Part shown: positions 31,789 through 45,010 of the stretch, in pieces
Position numbering within the stretch: position 1 is the stretch's first letter
Layout: each line of letters opens with the position of its first letter
From: Forficula auricularia
Lineage: Eukaryota; Arthropoda; Insecta; Dermaptera; Forficulidae
Direction: 5' to 3'
Length of the DNA: 64,000 bases
NCBI GenBank assembly: GCA_024734495.1
Contig: JALMQS010000068.1
Span: 1,396,075 to 1,460,074 of the forward strand
Notes under the pieces: model-generated
Told to the model about the DNA's origin: nothing
Databases searched by the model: none
Seen by the model: only the letters and a program-made list of their open reading frames with translations
Program-made: the position numbers and the translations under genes

Positions 31789-31952
31789 AACAAATAAATA
31801 ATATATATACAAATATATCATCTCGATATATATGTGTGTATGTTTATTTGCATCAAGCAGAGGACAACCCTCTGTTTCTCTTTGTGAATCAAAATTCAAC
31901 TCTGGCTACTCTCGGCAAAACAAAAAACTTTCCAATTAAATGGTTTTATTCA
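31572..31952. mobile_element. palindromic hammerhead-family element with 13-bp TSD, nested in the hAT element
   Basis: ATGGTTTTATTCA occurs at 31572-31584 and 31940-31952. The insertion 31585-31939 is a large palindrome: caaagagaaacaaagaggtt, cctctgcttgatgcaaataa and acatacacacatatatatcg on the left return inverted on the right. It ends in the family terminus (actctcggcaaaac...aaactttccaatt). The position of the ribozyme-like core is occupied by TA repeats, so the core is lost. Confidence 0.85.
31735..31786. repeat. (TA)n microsatellite at the centre of the palindrome
   Basis: About 52 bases of TA alternation at the symmetry centre, where other family members carry the hammerhead-like core. 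Confidence 0.9.
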
Positions 31953-32189
31953 ACTTGTAATTTTGTCTGTTCATGTCAGCCTGCTTGGGTCAAATTTAAC
32001 GTTTTCATTTAGTTTAAACCATATTTAAGAATATTGGAGATATCATTAAACGTGTGACATTATAAAAACTAGTGAAAAAATATTTTTTTTTTTTTTTTCC
32101 TTTAGTTGTAAAGGTGCAAAAACTTGCAAAAATATTCTAACATATTTTCATGCGGCCTCCCTGTTAAGAATCAAGCTGCTCTAGATGAA

Positions 32190-34380
32190 TCCTAAAAGTG
32201 ATATAGAGGGATCATTTTGTTGTTGTTGTAGTAAGAAAAACTAACTTAAATATGGGTCATAATTTGAAAATTCAGAAAGAATAATTAAGGTGGCAATTTA
32301 ATTTAGGCAATAATATCTTGAACTTAATCCTCTTGGCCCTGAAATGGTTTTAACGGATAATGTTGATCAAATGAATACGACACAGTGAAAATGGAAACAT
32401 TTTATTACTTTTTTTAACACCTGTATCATAAGTTACATAAAAAAGGATTAAAACCAAGCCTAAGATACTCCTCCTGATTTTATTTTTCACTGAAGTACTC
32501 ATTGTATAAGATTTGAGTGTTCTGTCATATCAGAGATTTTGGGATTTGATCCCAGTTTATTGTACCTATTTGAGTTTTCCTATCCAATAGTCCCTCCATT
32601 TACACAAAAATACAGTAAAACAGGGACTCAGTCTAATATGTTTTAAAAATATGCTAATCATTATTAAAATATCAAATGTTTAATTGACAGAATTTCAACT
32701 CTAAAATACATTTTAATAAAAAAATTAATTATTGATATAGAATGTACTTTATTTGTACCCAGAATCAAATAATCTAATCGTTTTCTTCCATCTAGAAACT
32801 AAATTCTATTGATCATAACAAATTAAATAAAATAATATAAAAGTAGTCTATACTCAAGTTTAAATTAAAAATATTTTTGATTGTATTGTACACCCCAGCA
32901 AGGTATGTGATTGTATATTTGTCATTGATTAACAGGCATTTATTTCCAGAAAATGATCAGACCCAAAGGATTTTGTTTTCCCAATGTGACAGCTTCGAGG
33001 AGGAACTCAATTCAACTCACGTAGGTTTATTTATTTGCAAACACTAAATGAGACTTCATTTAGGTTTATAGATAAATTTAATTAAAATAACAATAACAAT
33101 GTATGTTTCATCATCTTGTGTTGAGATTTTTGTATATAGGATAAAACTGAGAAGAAAAAGATAAGTATTCTATTGTATTTAACATATGATTTCATCTAGT
33201 TTTACATTGATGGTGTTTGTTACAGAAAGAGAAAGCTCAGGTTTTCTGTGAATGCCAAATATCTTTGCACTAGACTTTAATGGCTTCAATAAAATGAAGG
33301 TATACAAAAATTGAATGAATGTGTGACATGACTATCAGCCCTGAAGAAGCTCTGAAAGTTCTAGACCAAATCAGGATAAATAAAAGCCACAATAAGATAA
33401 AAACTGTCCTTATTTTCCACAGTAAACTTCAATATAAGAGACACACAAAAACACAACCCAACAAAAACAGCCAAAAATTCTGTTAGGCTTTTCCTGAGGC
33501 CAATTTGCATAGTGTTCCTTATAATTGTATTGATTTCAGCTCAGTTTCAGATTCAATTGAAAAATATCTAAGTGTTCATGAGTTTGCCTACTTTTTAGGC
33601 GTTGATAACAGAACAGCAATAATTGAAATCAAATGTTCAAACTTTAGTGGACATTACATACCAAAAGTGTTTGTAACACAAAAATACTTACTATAGATAA
33701 TGTATTTTACCAGATAATGCTAAAATACAATTTATTTTTCTATAAATGAAAGATGTGATTTAACAATATAAATAGTATTTTTTTAATAACTGTAAATTTG
33801 TCTATTTGTATTGTAAATTATACCCATATATTGAATTTACATTTTTAACAGTGCTGTTTATAGTCATTATAAATTGATTTATAAAATAAATAAAAGTAAA
33901 AGTATTAAAAAAATACCTACCTATTTGACGCACGCATTAACCTTCCATCTGTATCCACCCCCCCAACTCACACCTACTCCATACATTTTATCTGATATCT
34001 TCATTGATAGTTTTAAGGCCTTAACGGTTATGGGTAAAAATTTTATTCAACCCATTCAAAGGTTCCTACTTTTAAACCACTTTGCCTTTTAATCTGTTTA
34101 ACTTAACTTAATTTGCAATATAAAGACTAATCTCTAAATTTTGTTGTGATTCCTTTATTATTTTTTGTTAGATTTGACTAAATTTATAACACACACGTCA
34201 TCTGATATTTGATAAACATTTGAATATTTTGAAAATGTAATTTTTTCTGAAGTATAGATGTATAGATTCCTTTAGTAACTGTAGGCTTTTATGGTTATTA
34301 AGGGTAGTTTGAATCTCGGTGCTATTAGGGATTTTTCAATAAATAAAAAATGCAATTAGTTTAAAAGTTGTATGTAAATT
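32190..34380. other. non-coding DNA, no gene seen
   Basis: AT-rich. Frames at 33505-33696 and 33874-34092 are short and domain-free. Nothing recognisable. Confidence 0.5.
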
Positions 34381-34386
34381 AATTAC

Positions 34387-34387
<1 letters not shown>

Positions 34388-34418
<31 letters not shown>
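34388..34418. repeat. (ATT)n microsatellite
   Basis: About ten uninterrupted TTA/ATT triplets. Confidence 0.9.
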
Positions 34419-34954
34419 TTAAATCATAGAAAGAATTTAAAGTATTAATATATATTTTTATACCTATTACAAATAGAAATGCAAACAGAAGCATTGAAAA
34501 TTGACCTGTTGTTGAGTGTTTATAGGTACTATGTTTATTTAACTGTCTTCATCCCTACAAATTAAAACAAAATCCTCAGTTGGAGCCATTATGGCTTTGT
34601 TCTTTTAATATTTTCCGGTGCCTTTTATCAAATCTTATGGGTCTTTTATATCAAATAATCAAGTCATGTCAGCAGATTACCAAAAATTGTATCACATGAT
34701 GAAAAATAACTTGTGCCAACTTCCCCTGATCTCATAAGCTCTCCAGAAAGATTCAAATATTGCATTGTCCACAGAGGTCAGAGCATTTTGGTGTCACAAT
34801 AAGATAAATTCAGAGCACCCTTTGCTCTCTAAACTAATATTTGTGCAGCTTGCCTAGACAACTAAAATTCACATTCCTGCCCACGTGTATAGATCCCATG
34901 AGAAGACGGATAAAATATTTCAATTAAAAGATCAATCATGCAGTTCAAACAAAT

Positions 34955-35290
34955 ATCAATAGATATATATGCATATTTGAGGAATGATATATACATGTGT
35001 ATGTATGTCTATTTTGTACCTGTTGTAGACAACCTCTTTGATTCTCTTGACTGACCTCTGCTACTTTTAAGAAATGCAAATTCCTAGACAAATTAGAAAG
35101 TTTTGTGTGCTCTGTTAGGTAGAATTAGGAAGAATGGAAACAGAAAGAGGGTATTTTCTGAGTCAATTATAAATTTGTTTATTTGCACCAAAACAGGGGT
35201 CTCTTTATAGGCCAAATAAAATTTATAATTCCAGTGTGTTGACACACCTTTTATTTGTTCCTCAAAATCTGTTGTAATGAGAAGTATAAC
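34955..35290. repeat. badly decayed palindromic hammerhead-family element
   Basis: Recognisable words in order: tgtgtatgtatgtctatttt, agacaacctctttgattctc, a degraded aactttc/ctctgctac block, then tcaattataaatttgtttat and its inverse aataaaatttataattccag with gacacaccttttatttgttc. The layout follows variants I and II joined, but substitutions are many and the ribozyme-like core is gone. Confidence 0.55.
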
Positions 35291-35390
35291 TCCTTTCATA
35301 CTGAATGAATCACTAAACTAACTCTGGGACATTTATTGCTAAATATTCCATCGAGTGATTTTCTTTTTTTCATTTTCAAATTTTCTAAAT

Positions 35391-35545
35391 ACAGTCAATT
35401 CTACGATACTATATGATTTTTATATTTTGTCTCACCTGGGGGTCAGATTTTAGCCGAATTGCCCGATCTTGGATTCGAACCCAAAGGTCCACTTGGTTAG
35501 CAGGATTGATACTGCCACTGCCCAGCCCATCCAACCTCCCCCACC
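35391..35545 (-). mobile_element. tRNA-derived SINE, decayed copy 2
   Basis: Same family and orientation as 26178-26385: the + strand shows ggtcagattttagccgaatt, then tggattcgaaccc (box B region, 35470-35482), acttggttagcagga, then agcccatccaacctccccc. Indels and substitutions have broken box A. Confidence 0.65.
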
Positions 35546-35699
35546 ATTTTAAAATCTACAATTTATCTAATTCTATCAGATTCTTTCTGTTTTTCTTGCT
35601 CGTCATCCTCGTCATTTCTTCTTCTCTTTATTCCAACCTTCACTCTGGGCTCCACACTATAGCCTGCACTCAACAGGTACAACCCTTTATAAAGACATG

Positions 35700-38480
35700 A
35701 AACTATTTATTACATAGGAATCAAATATTTATTTAATAATTAGGATTTGCCTGTAGTAGATATGTTTTTTCTTCACATCTCCACAATTTAAATTAGTTTA
35801 GAGATTTGATGCAATAAAAACAAAGGAAGAAAAATCATAATTCAACTGGGTAATTAGAATTGGTTTCATTTTTAATTTCACAAAAATTATCTATTTTTAT
35901 TCTGATAACGACAAAGTCATTCCAATATCTGCTTTCAAAGATCAATCAAACCATTGAAAAATTTAAGAATAGGTGTACAAAAGTTCAAAGGATTTTTCAA
36001 TAGATGGATATGAGCGTTCAACTGCAATGCAATACCATTCTGTGATATTATAGGTACTGGAAAGGTGATTGCCTTTCAAAGCCATTAAAAACAAAAATCA
36101 TTTTTCATACAAATTTGTCTGATAAACATCAATTTAAAAACAGAATACTCCATAGCAAAGGCATTGTACGACACACAGTGACTAATATCTCTTTGAAGAG
36201 AATAAAAGTTTCCCAAAAAGCCGTGAAAAAATATCCAAGATATGATTGAATACACACCAACAATGAAATCAGAAAAATGTTTCCATAAATTTTCAAGTGA
36301 AATAAATTCAACCCTTTGAAAGATTGATGCAGTGTGATGTTTCCCAGTTTCAGGTGATTTTGTGCAAGATAACTATTTCCATGAAGCCTCATGATAAAAC
36401 GATTGATCTGTGGACAAGCACGTCGCCAATTAACTAATTTCAACTCGAAAAATCCAAGAGAAAAATCTGATGACACAACAAAAGGGAGTCATCTTCATCA
36501 ATTAAACGCCAGATTCACACATTTCTGAAAAAGATGTTACAAAATAAGCTGATTTGAATGGGATGTCCCATTCAATCCACCGTATTCTCCATGACAAACC
36601 ATCTGACTATCATTTACATCTGGTCATCGCAAAATTATTTGCAATGAAAAAATCCTGACTCTTTGAGGGCTCTTAAAAAAACGAAAAGGTCGTCTTTCGA
36701 ACTGAACTGCGCAGTTTATGATCATAATCCAGTTCCGCTGACAGAATCGTTGAAAGATTTATAGACACCCATTAATATCATTGATTTGACAGTGATTTTG
36801 CTCAACGAATCGTTGCAAAGACTTTACCGTAAAAAAAAAAGAACTGTTTCTTCAATCCTGAGATTTATTCCAAACAACGAATTGAGAGAATGTTCAAAAT
36901 TAGATTGCCCTTCACTGAATAATTGGATGGACTAAGAAGTCCAACTCATCAAAGGATAGATTATCAGAAAGTTTCTTCAAAAGTAAAGGATAATTCATAG
37001 AATTGGTATTTTTCAAAGGGATTGTCGAATGTTGTTTTATGATTGTCGATATACCATTCTTCAGTCTACCGCCTCTCTACCGTGGATCCCACAGACACTT
37101 GACAAGAATTAATTCTTGACATTTTATTATAAACAAAATAAGGGTAGATGGGAATAAAGGTGAAAAGGAGGGGGACATTATATGCTAATATGTTTCAGAC
37201 GTTACTAGAGAATCAGTCTCCCACAGACCACAGAAGGCTTCTGTAGTCCTCAGAATGTAATGCCCAATATTCATAGCTGATACACCAAATTTTTTTTAAT
37301 TTTGCAGAGATTGAAATATTAATTTACCTCAGAATAGGCAGAGACAGAATTGTATTCATATATGCACAACGTACAGAGCCAAATGGCCAAGAGATATATA
37401 CCACCACATTTTTTCACAGAATTGAAGTTCATTATTTTATCTGAGAACAGTCTATCAATACAGAATAAATCGATGTTTCACCACAATAGATTAAGAAGAA
37501 AATTAATACCACAAGTCACGGATATCTAATGTCACAACACTGATGCACGACAAGAAATGGTCACAAAAGCCTTCTGAAATGAGAGAACACGAAAAAAATT
37601 ATCTTTGCATTGTCAAAAGGCTCATGAAGGAAAATTTGAAGGAATGGTGTCAAAAGAGCCAAACAAACAAGAACAAGATATTCTTTATTAGTATCTGATT
37701 TGAGAAAAATCAGTCAAAAGCATGAGGAGAACTATATTATTCAATAACCAAGGAACTATAGCCTACAAATAAGTACAAGTCCAGGACCTGTTTCACTGAT
37801 ATTAAAAATTATTTTTTTAATTTCATTATTCTGAAATGGCCATTTTGCAATCCTTAGGACTGTTTGTCTGTTATATATTTGAATAGATTCAATAAAATTT
37901 GGGACAAAGAAAATACGTGGAATTCTTTGATCATTTAGGTACTTATTTATTAAATACCTGTTGTGTTCTTTCATTTATTAAAAACCTATTATTCCAATCC
38001 ATTTTTTTTAAAGAATGTATCTCAAGATCATAACTTTAATTTTTTTGATTTTAAGTTTTATTATTATTTGTATACATTAAAGAGCTTTTTTAAGTTCTAG
38101 GAGATCAGGTAGGTCTGAGATGGTTACATTTTGGACAATATTGAATCAATATTTACAGGGTTTGGTACTTAAAATGAAATATCACGAATAGCAGTTTTCA
38201 CATAAAACCTTGTTCCATCTGTAATTACATTTTAATTTTAATTTTTTATTTTGCTATCATGAACTCCATCATTGCTGAATGTAGATCCTAGTCAAAATAG
38301 TAGCGTTCTTTTTGATATACTTTAACTGCAGTTGTATTTTATTAATATATTGTTGAGCACGCAAAATGGTTAAAAACCTCTGATCTTCTGTAGATAAATT
38401 TAAAAAAGAAAATCAGATGTAACAAATATGCATAGAAAGCTTCTAGCGTCAAAAAAAAAAAAAAAGTAAACATTCAATTA
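35700..38480. other. unusual-texture non-coding DNA, no gene seen
   Basis: Fewer long A/T runs and more GA/CA/TG-type words than the flanking DNA, with few CpG. Reading frames are short (115 codons at 36129-36476 on the minus strand is the longest) and have no recognisable domain. It reads like very old or degraded sequence. Confidence 0.4.
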
Positions 38481-38508
38481 TGAGTATTGATTTACAATGA
38501 ATAGGTCA

Positions 38509-38701
38509 GGGGACTTAAATAGACGCAATGAATTGGCTCAAGTGTCATTTACAGAATTAGTTCAAGTGAATACAATGACATATAAAAGGGTTATTAGTAT
38601 AATTGTATATTATGTTATATCCACTAGTCACATGTTTTAATGTTCACATGTGGCCCTATCTCAAAAAAAGTTTGGAGACCCTGATATAGGTAGGTGAGAT
38701 C
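38509..38701. mobile_element. possible hAT-like MITE
   Basis: The left end CAGGGGACTTAAATAG and the inverted right end CAGGGTCTCCAAACTTTTTT resemble hAT termini of the CAGGGGTCTCCAAAC type. Flanking octamers gaataggt (38509-38516) and atataggt (38694-38701) agree at six of eight positions. The body is 177 bp without a frame. Confidence 0.4.
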
Positions 38702-38819
38702 CATATTTAAAGTGATTGTGGCTGCCTCGGTATTAAAATTGCCTATGTATATACCTGTCCAACAAAACAGGTTACCAATTTAAATGAAATTTATTTATAT
38801 ATATATATAAATTAAGGTT

Positions 38820-38995
38820 TGTCAGTAAGAGCTGGGTGGTGGTGGCGGCTCGTGGGCATGGAATGGTAGAATGTCAGCAAGTCAATGTGAATTTTAAATG
38901 AAACAAGGTCATTCAGGCATTGGGGCAGGGGGCAGTGGGGGTCCAGGGGCTAGCCCTGGCTGAAAAGAGGCCTGCCTAGAATGCCCTGTTATGGA
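38820..38995. other. G-rich patch
   Basis: Contains gctgggtggtggtggcggct and a G-rich run around 38918-38945 (ggggcagggggcagtggggg). No coding meaning seen. It could be a remnant of a GC-rich repeat or a locally G-quadruplex-prone site. Confidence 0.3.
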
Positions 38996-39439
38996 AATAA
39001 TGTCACATTCTTCAGTTTTTTTTCTCCACATTTCAATTATAATAAACCACTTTAATATAATTTAAATTTTCCATTTTTTCAAACCTTAAAAATTGTTTGG
39101 AATAATTAGGCATAAAATTATGAGAAAAGAAGTGATTTTGGGTATCTTAGGCACAGTATACATATATTTAACATTTTATTAAATAATACCATTATTCATC
39201 CTGAGGATTTTGAAAAAACAAGGCACAAGAAGTAGGAAACTTGGAGTTTATTAAATTAAAATCACATCCACACCATGCAATCTTGTAATACAATACCTTT
39301 TTTTATTATTCTACCCATGTCAGAAGCCATTCAAGTGAAATAAAGAGATTGCCACTGTCTGTTCTTATTTTTTTTATTTTCCAAGATTACTGGGATTCAA
39401 GCGTGCTGCACAAAGGAAGATGCAGATTTTATGGAGTTG

Positions 39440-39830
39440 GTAGTTGATCCCAGCTTTTTAAGGAAAACTTCCCAAGAGAATGATTGTCTTAATGCTCGCT
39501 TTGGGGTAGCGATGGGGTAGCGAGAGGAAGAAGCATAAGCGGGGTGAATTCAGAAAGAAGGCTGTTTCTTTTGGGCTTGATGAAGCAAAAAGCCGCCCGT
39601 CTCAAATTGTAAATTAAATCCATCTCACCTCACTAACACCAATAGATTGTACCTTTTATAGGTGAATAAATTTAATCTGGATGAAATAATAGGCCTCTAA
39701 AGCGTCAACGCAAGCGCTTTTGCCAAGATTTTACACTTTTCGATAACATCACCTCTCGCCTTCTATTTATAAAAGCATTAACAGCTTCAACGGTTTGCTG
39801 CTTCATTGCATCCGTAATCATCTTATATGA
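39440..39830. other. GC-richer island, candidate conserved element
   Basis: Mixed-complexity, CpG-containing sequence (gtagcgatggggtagcgaga, aaagcgtcaacgcaagcgct) in otherwise AT-rich DNA. No protein frame. Possible enhancer; inference only. Confidence 0.25.
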
Positions 39831-40272
39831 GTAAACAGTCTTCAAATGAATCGCCATTAATTATATTTAGTTGGACAAAAATATAAAGCGTATACTTAAG
39901 AGAAATACAAAATTTTTCTTTGCCATAAGATCTGTATTTTTTGTAATGTTCCACAACATATTAAATCATATAGAAAAAAGTATATTACTAATAATGAATA
40001 TTTTGATGAGACCCCAATATAGCTATATAAGCATGTGCGGTCACTACTCCAGCAAAAGATTAAACTAATTGTTTGATAAGTCACCCCATTATGATATAAA
40101 TTTATGCGAAGAAATAAATACTAAAATAATTGCATTTTTATTTGTTAATATAATACATACAAATTATTCTCTTTCCTTCAAATTTGAAATTACTTATACT
40201 TGAATTCATCTGATTTTTTTTCAGCAGAAGAAATCAGAGGATTCAATGTTCATTTATATTTGACGCACTATA

Positions 40273-40827
40273 ATGCGCATTTTGAAATTTCAAACACAAA
40301 AACGGCTACAAGAAGCGTCACACGCCAGAGTGTATGGCGTATATCAAGTCGAATATGAAAAAACAGTTAACTTCAAATGGGAGAAAAACCCAGTGGCTGC
40401 TCTTCAGCGTCGACAAACCTCCAGCATGTCATCGATCAAATCCTCACTAGAATTCAGAGAGCAAACTCCAACGTTAGGCGTAACTCAGAGTCTGACCTTC
40501 GTCGGAATGACCATATCTCAACCACTGCCAGTGTTGCAGCGCGCAAGCTTGGTTCCATTAGCAGGATCACAGCGAGCATCCGCTTCCACCTCTCACCGTA
40601 TAATGCCCACCTCTGTCCTGTCTCGAAAATGTCCCACTCTGCGAGGGAAGCCTGCGAATTTCTTGCTACATTGGATGACCGGAAGACCAATTAAAACTAA
40701 TAGGAGACCCGGCTCTGAATCCAACTGTCTTCGAATCTCAAGTCACCGAAGAACCAGCCGTGTCTTTCCTGTAATACAGATACTATGGTTTGGTGTCTGC
40801 TTATCCCAAAGCCCTCTTCTTTATTAG
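40273..40827 (+). other. 184-codon open frame, unrecognised
   Basis: This is the longest plus-strand frame in the middle of the window and lies in a GC-richer segment. A second frame (40377-40694, 105 codons) overlaps it, and a splice-acceptor-like pyrimidine tract plus CAG lies at about 40212-40225. I recognise no domain, signal peptide or membrane segment; the product would be basic and Ser/Arg/Thr-rich. It may be a chance frame, a decayed exon or part of an unknown transposon. The two overlapping frames argue against confident coding status. Confidence 0.2.
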
Positions 40828-40829
40828 AA

Positions 40830-43800
40830 ACACGCATTGAAAGCTCAGTTAATCCCTGTTGTCAAAATTGATAAAAGCTTAAAGGCGCTTTCAACTCATT
40901 TATCCCAGACCTCCAGAGACTGGAACTGCTCCCTGCCATCTTTCTTCCTGATCTAGTAACCTTCAGTTATTAAGACCCATCCATAATACTGAACCCCTGC
41001 CCAGCCCATGAATTCTTTCTTTCTTTTTCAATGATGGAGTGTCAACCAGTGTTTTAGCACCTTTGTAACTCCTTCTCTCATCATTTTTCTTATTAAAAAA
41101 GTTGAATTTGTATGAATTAAAGGAAATTATTTTTATTTTTTCAGGTAGGAGTTGAAAATTTTCTTATTATATACACCAACATAATTATGTTCTGACTTTT
41201 ATATTTCAAATTTTTGATGTTTATTTGATAATTATTCTATTTTTCATACTTAGTGTCCATCATGGCCAAACTTTAACAACAATTTTCAAGCCATTGAATC
41301 CTGGCCATCTCAGATTCCATCAAGTCTATTTTCATTAATTTTTATTTAATTCATAATATATTCAATAATTTTTACAGACAACTATGTATCACTGCAATTG
41401 ATCTAAAAGGTCAAGGATAAAGGAAAACACAAATCAGAATAAAATAATTTATTAGAACATCAGTTTTTTCATTTCTATTTTATTTTATCTCTGAGATTCA
41501 CTTTTATGAATATGTTGATTTTCTTGTTTCAAAAATACAATATGGTTATATTTATTTTAAGGTTGATGATGACATTACTTGGGGATACTGAAATGTCCCT
41601 GATAGTAACAACAAAATAAAAGAAAATAAATTGAAAAATTATAACAGTGTTATTATTTTTGAAACAAAGAAACCACACTATTTTCCTGCAGAATTAAGAT
41701 CCCAGTATAAAATAAATAAATACAGCAAATAAAATTTCTGGATCCTAATCTATAAAACATTTTCATTTACTTTTAAAAAACTGATATTTGAAGATGTTAG
41801 GTCTATCGATTTTAATATATTTTCAAACCCAAAGAATAGAAGAAAGATCCTGAAATGTCATTTTTTTAAGAGATGAAATGACGTCTGATAAATGATTTTA
41901 CCTATAATTTGTATTTTCATTACCTTGGGCTGCCTTCTAACTGATCAATTAGTTTAATTTGAGAAAATTGTCCTCCTGATACATTGAGACCCCACCTATG
42001 AACTGCTGTTTGAGTTTGAGGGTATGATTAATTGAGGGAGCAGTTTATTTGCGTGTGGCTAAATTTTTTAATTTATCAGAATCACATCTTCTGATATTCA
42101 ACTAATCTTTCTTCCAAGAAAACTTCACAACAGAAAAGGCAATCGAATCTCTGGGAAAACAGATTTAACTTTTTCCTCCATCTAGAATTAAAAATGAAGA
42201 CACTGCCCATGCACATTCATAAAAGAATTGCAAGGTAGAGGGAGAGTACTATTAAGAAAGACAGTTTTAAACACAGATGGATGAAACAGTTCATTCAATT
42301 GATTTACTTTTAATGCTAGTTTTTTAAAAAGATTGGAGTAACGATACAGTTTTTCTAGAGGATGACCATATGCAATTGCAATTAGAAGGTTTTGATAGCG
42401 TCCATGGTGACATTGCTGGGATGGCATAGAATTAATTTAAACTGTGATGTAACTATCATAAAAATGAATGGCACAAATTAATGATGTTTCAACTGCTTTG
42501 TGAAAAAGTAAACTTTGCAAGGTAATTTGTACCCTCAGAATTGGTGACACCATTGAGAATGTACACTAGATGATGAAATCCAACTACATAAGACACAACG
42601 ATATTCACAAATATCACAGGGAGACAGAGATTCATCTGCTCTATGAAAGAGGATTCAATATGAATCATCGAATTGTTTTCTTATTCTGAGACAGTGCACT
42701 AGAATGCTGCAAAGGTTTGTTCAAGGATGTTAGTGCTATCAAGATTTGAACTGCTATTTGAACATTCCTTTGTCAAAAGGATTTGATGATCTCATTTTTA
42801 TTTCAAAAGAGTCTATTCGTTTTGAGACAGTGTTTTGATATGGCAATCCCCAATATTAACTAGACCGTCTCCCACCATAGACCCTGAAGAAATGAGAATA
42901 AACTCGGAAGTTCATTGAACTGAACAAAATGCAAAGAATAAACCATTTGGTTTGTTTACACCGTGGACTCCTTCATTCATCCCAATCTATAAATTCTTTA
43001 TATCTGAACTGAGAAGCAATTTGTGAGATATTCATGGAGGTGTTCTGTGACAGAGAATGGACATTTGATTATGGAAAATTGACGGGCCTTCTGAGGCCAT
43101 TCCCTGAACCCCATGAGAACATCTAGAAACGCTCAGCCATCAAAAGATATGTAAACACTTCTTTGGACTGTTCAATTGATATCCAATTATTTCTTTTGAC
43201 TTTACTGTAGGGTTCAGTTTGCAGACGTTATATTTGAAGAAGTCCTATGAAACACTCCAGTGCATCAAGGGGACGTTCAAAAGGCATTCTTATGACGGGA
43301 TGAAAAGAATGAACCTAATTAAATGTATAAATATTTATATGAAATTAAAGGAAACAATGCAGCAGAGTGCCCTGTTTGACTATTTGTTTGTAGAAAGATT
43401 ATATAAAAACTGTTAATAAATTGTCTAATCTGAGGTGAATGAAGAAGTCAGAATTGCGAATTAATTCTTCAAGCCGTTTAATGCACTCATTATTCTGCAA
43501 TATGTCCTGAAATGGGCCAAATACCCTTCTGCTGATATCATTATGTTTGGAGAAACTGAATGAATAAGAAAGGTTTCTCCGTCAATTGAACGAAAGATTC
43601 TTCAAATCAAAGTCGGTGACTCCGAAATCTGTCTAAGATCTGTCCAGGTAACTACTAAATATTTCAATGAAGCAACACATTGGAAGAATTTTCCCATTTC
43701 CCTGACTTTATTAAAACAATTTTTCCACTCTTTCTGTTTTTATATTTGTGAGGATCTTGATGTTTCAATCCTCAAATACCCATCACATCCCCAAATCGAG

Positions 43801-44185
43801 AGTCCCATCTACCATCGTCAAACCGTTCATGGAAACATACAACTTAAAGGCATTAATGCAATGGCTTCTCTGCGAGCTTGATTAAAGGTCAAAGCGGATG
43901 TTTGCCACAAGAGGAAACGAGAAGAATTATAATATAATAATATAATACTGTCCCTTCGAACTCTTCTCAAAGACCAATGTTTGTGAATGTTAGTCGAACA
44001 GCTCGTCAAAAGACTTCGCAATGCCGAGAAAAACTATTTAGGAACATGATTTGAGATGTATATATATGAGGACAACTGATTCCATTGAAATTGATTAGTC
44101 AAGCCAAAGCAGCAGATGTTTCTATAGAAATCACGAGTTGCATTCTATACTACCATTATTGCTGTCATATTATTCTTTTTACTCT
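40830..44185. other. unusual-texture non-coding DNA, no gene seen
   Basis: As at 35.7-38.5 kb: no recognisable elements, frames under 80 codons, no RNA gene motif. Confidence 0.4.
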
Positions 44186-44190
44186 GTTCT

Positions 44191-44278
44191 TACACCGGTT
44201 AGATTTTAGCCAGACGTTTCTCTCACTTGTTCCAGCCTGGTCCAATTTGCTTAGGTAGGCTGGTAATGCCAACCCTAC
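44191..44278 (-). mobile_element. tRNA-derived SINE, very decayed copy 3
   Basis: ggttagattttagccagacg, tggtccaatttgcttaggta and gctggtaatgcc follow the order of the two better copies (26.2 and 35.4 kb). Box B is destroyed. Same orientation as the others. Confidence 0.4.
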
Positions 44279-44649
44279 AGAAATGGAACTTAGACCTCTC
44301 TGAAAATAGATTCATATAAAAATAAATCATTCACACCACATACCAAAAGCCTTTGAATCTCTTACACATATTTGCATTGATTATTATGACCGAGCTTCTC
44401 AGATATACCAAAGCATTCTTGGGCTCAACATTATTCCACCTTATCATCTCCTTAACCTGAATGCAGGCAACAAAACAGAATGCAGACCAGCACCACATGG
44501 AGAAGGACACATCCTGGTGAAACATATTTGACAAGAAGAATTTTTTTCAATATGTACCCTAAGTAAATTACCAGAAAATTGTGCTACACTCCGTTTATCC
44601 AGGACTGTATCATCCACATAATATTCAGTTTTTAAACCAATCAATATGC

Positions 44650-45010
44650 TGTACATCTATCAATTTTAAGAGCTCCAAACATTCTAAGCATTCTCTCAAT
44701 ATATCTAAATAATCTCCAATATCAAGGTTTCTTAAATATCAAGACCTCCGAAATATTTCCAAGTATCTACATATTTCAAGTGCTCCAAATACAAACCAGC
44801 ACTTCCAAATGCTTCCAAGTGCCCTTCAAAATATTTCCAAGACCTCTCCAACATTCAGCATCAAAATATCTGCAAGAAGTCTCAACATCTACACCTTCCA
44901 AAACATTCCCAAAGATATGCACACACATTCACCAGGATCAACCCCTGGTTTTCCTGCTTACCTCAACAAGTATACATCTAAACATTCCCCAAACTCCTCC
45001 CATTCAATAT
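44650..45010. repeat. degenerate G-poor tandem array of CCAAATATTTC-like words
   Basis: The + strand repeats variations of ttccaaatatttccaag, ctccaaatac and atctacacc over about 350 bases. It is strongly depleted in G on this strand. This looks like an old, diverged short-unit tandem repeat. The frames at 44780-45103 and 44809-45024 are translations of it. Confidence 0.45.

Larger units (their letters stand above)
31201..32186. mobile_element. hAT element remnant with 8-bp TSD
   Basis: The octamer CTCTAGAT at 31201-31208 and 32179-32186 flanks an element of 970 bp. The left end is CAGTGGTTCTTGACCTTTTT and the right end, inverted, is CAGCTTGATTCTTAACAGGG. An exact 8-bp duplication and CAGTGGTTCT-type ends are diagnostic of hAT. 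About 355 bases of it are a nested palindromic element (31585-31939). The remaining hAT sequence of about 600 bp has no transposase frame. Confidence 0.8.
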
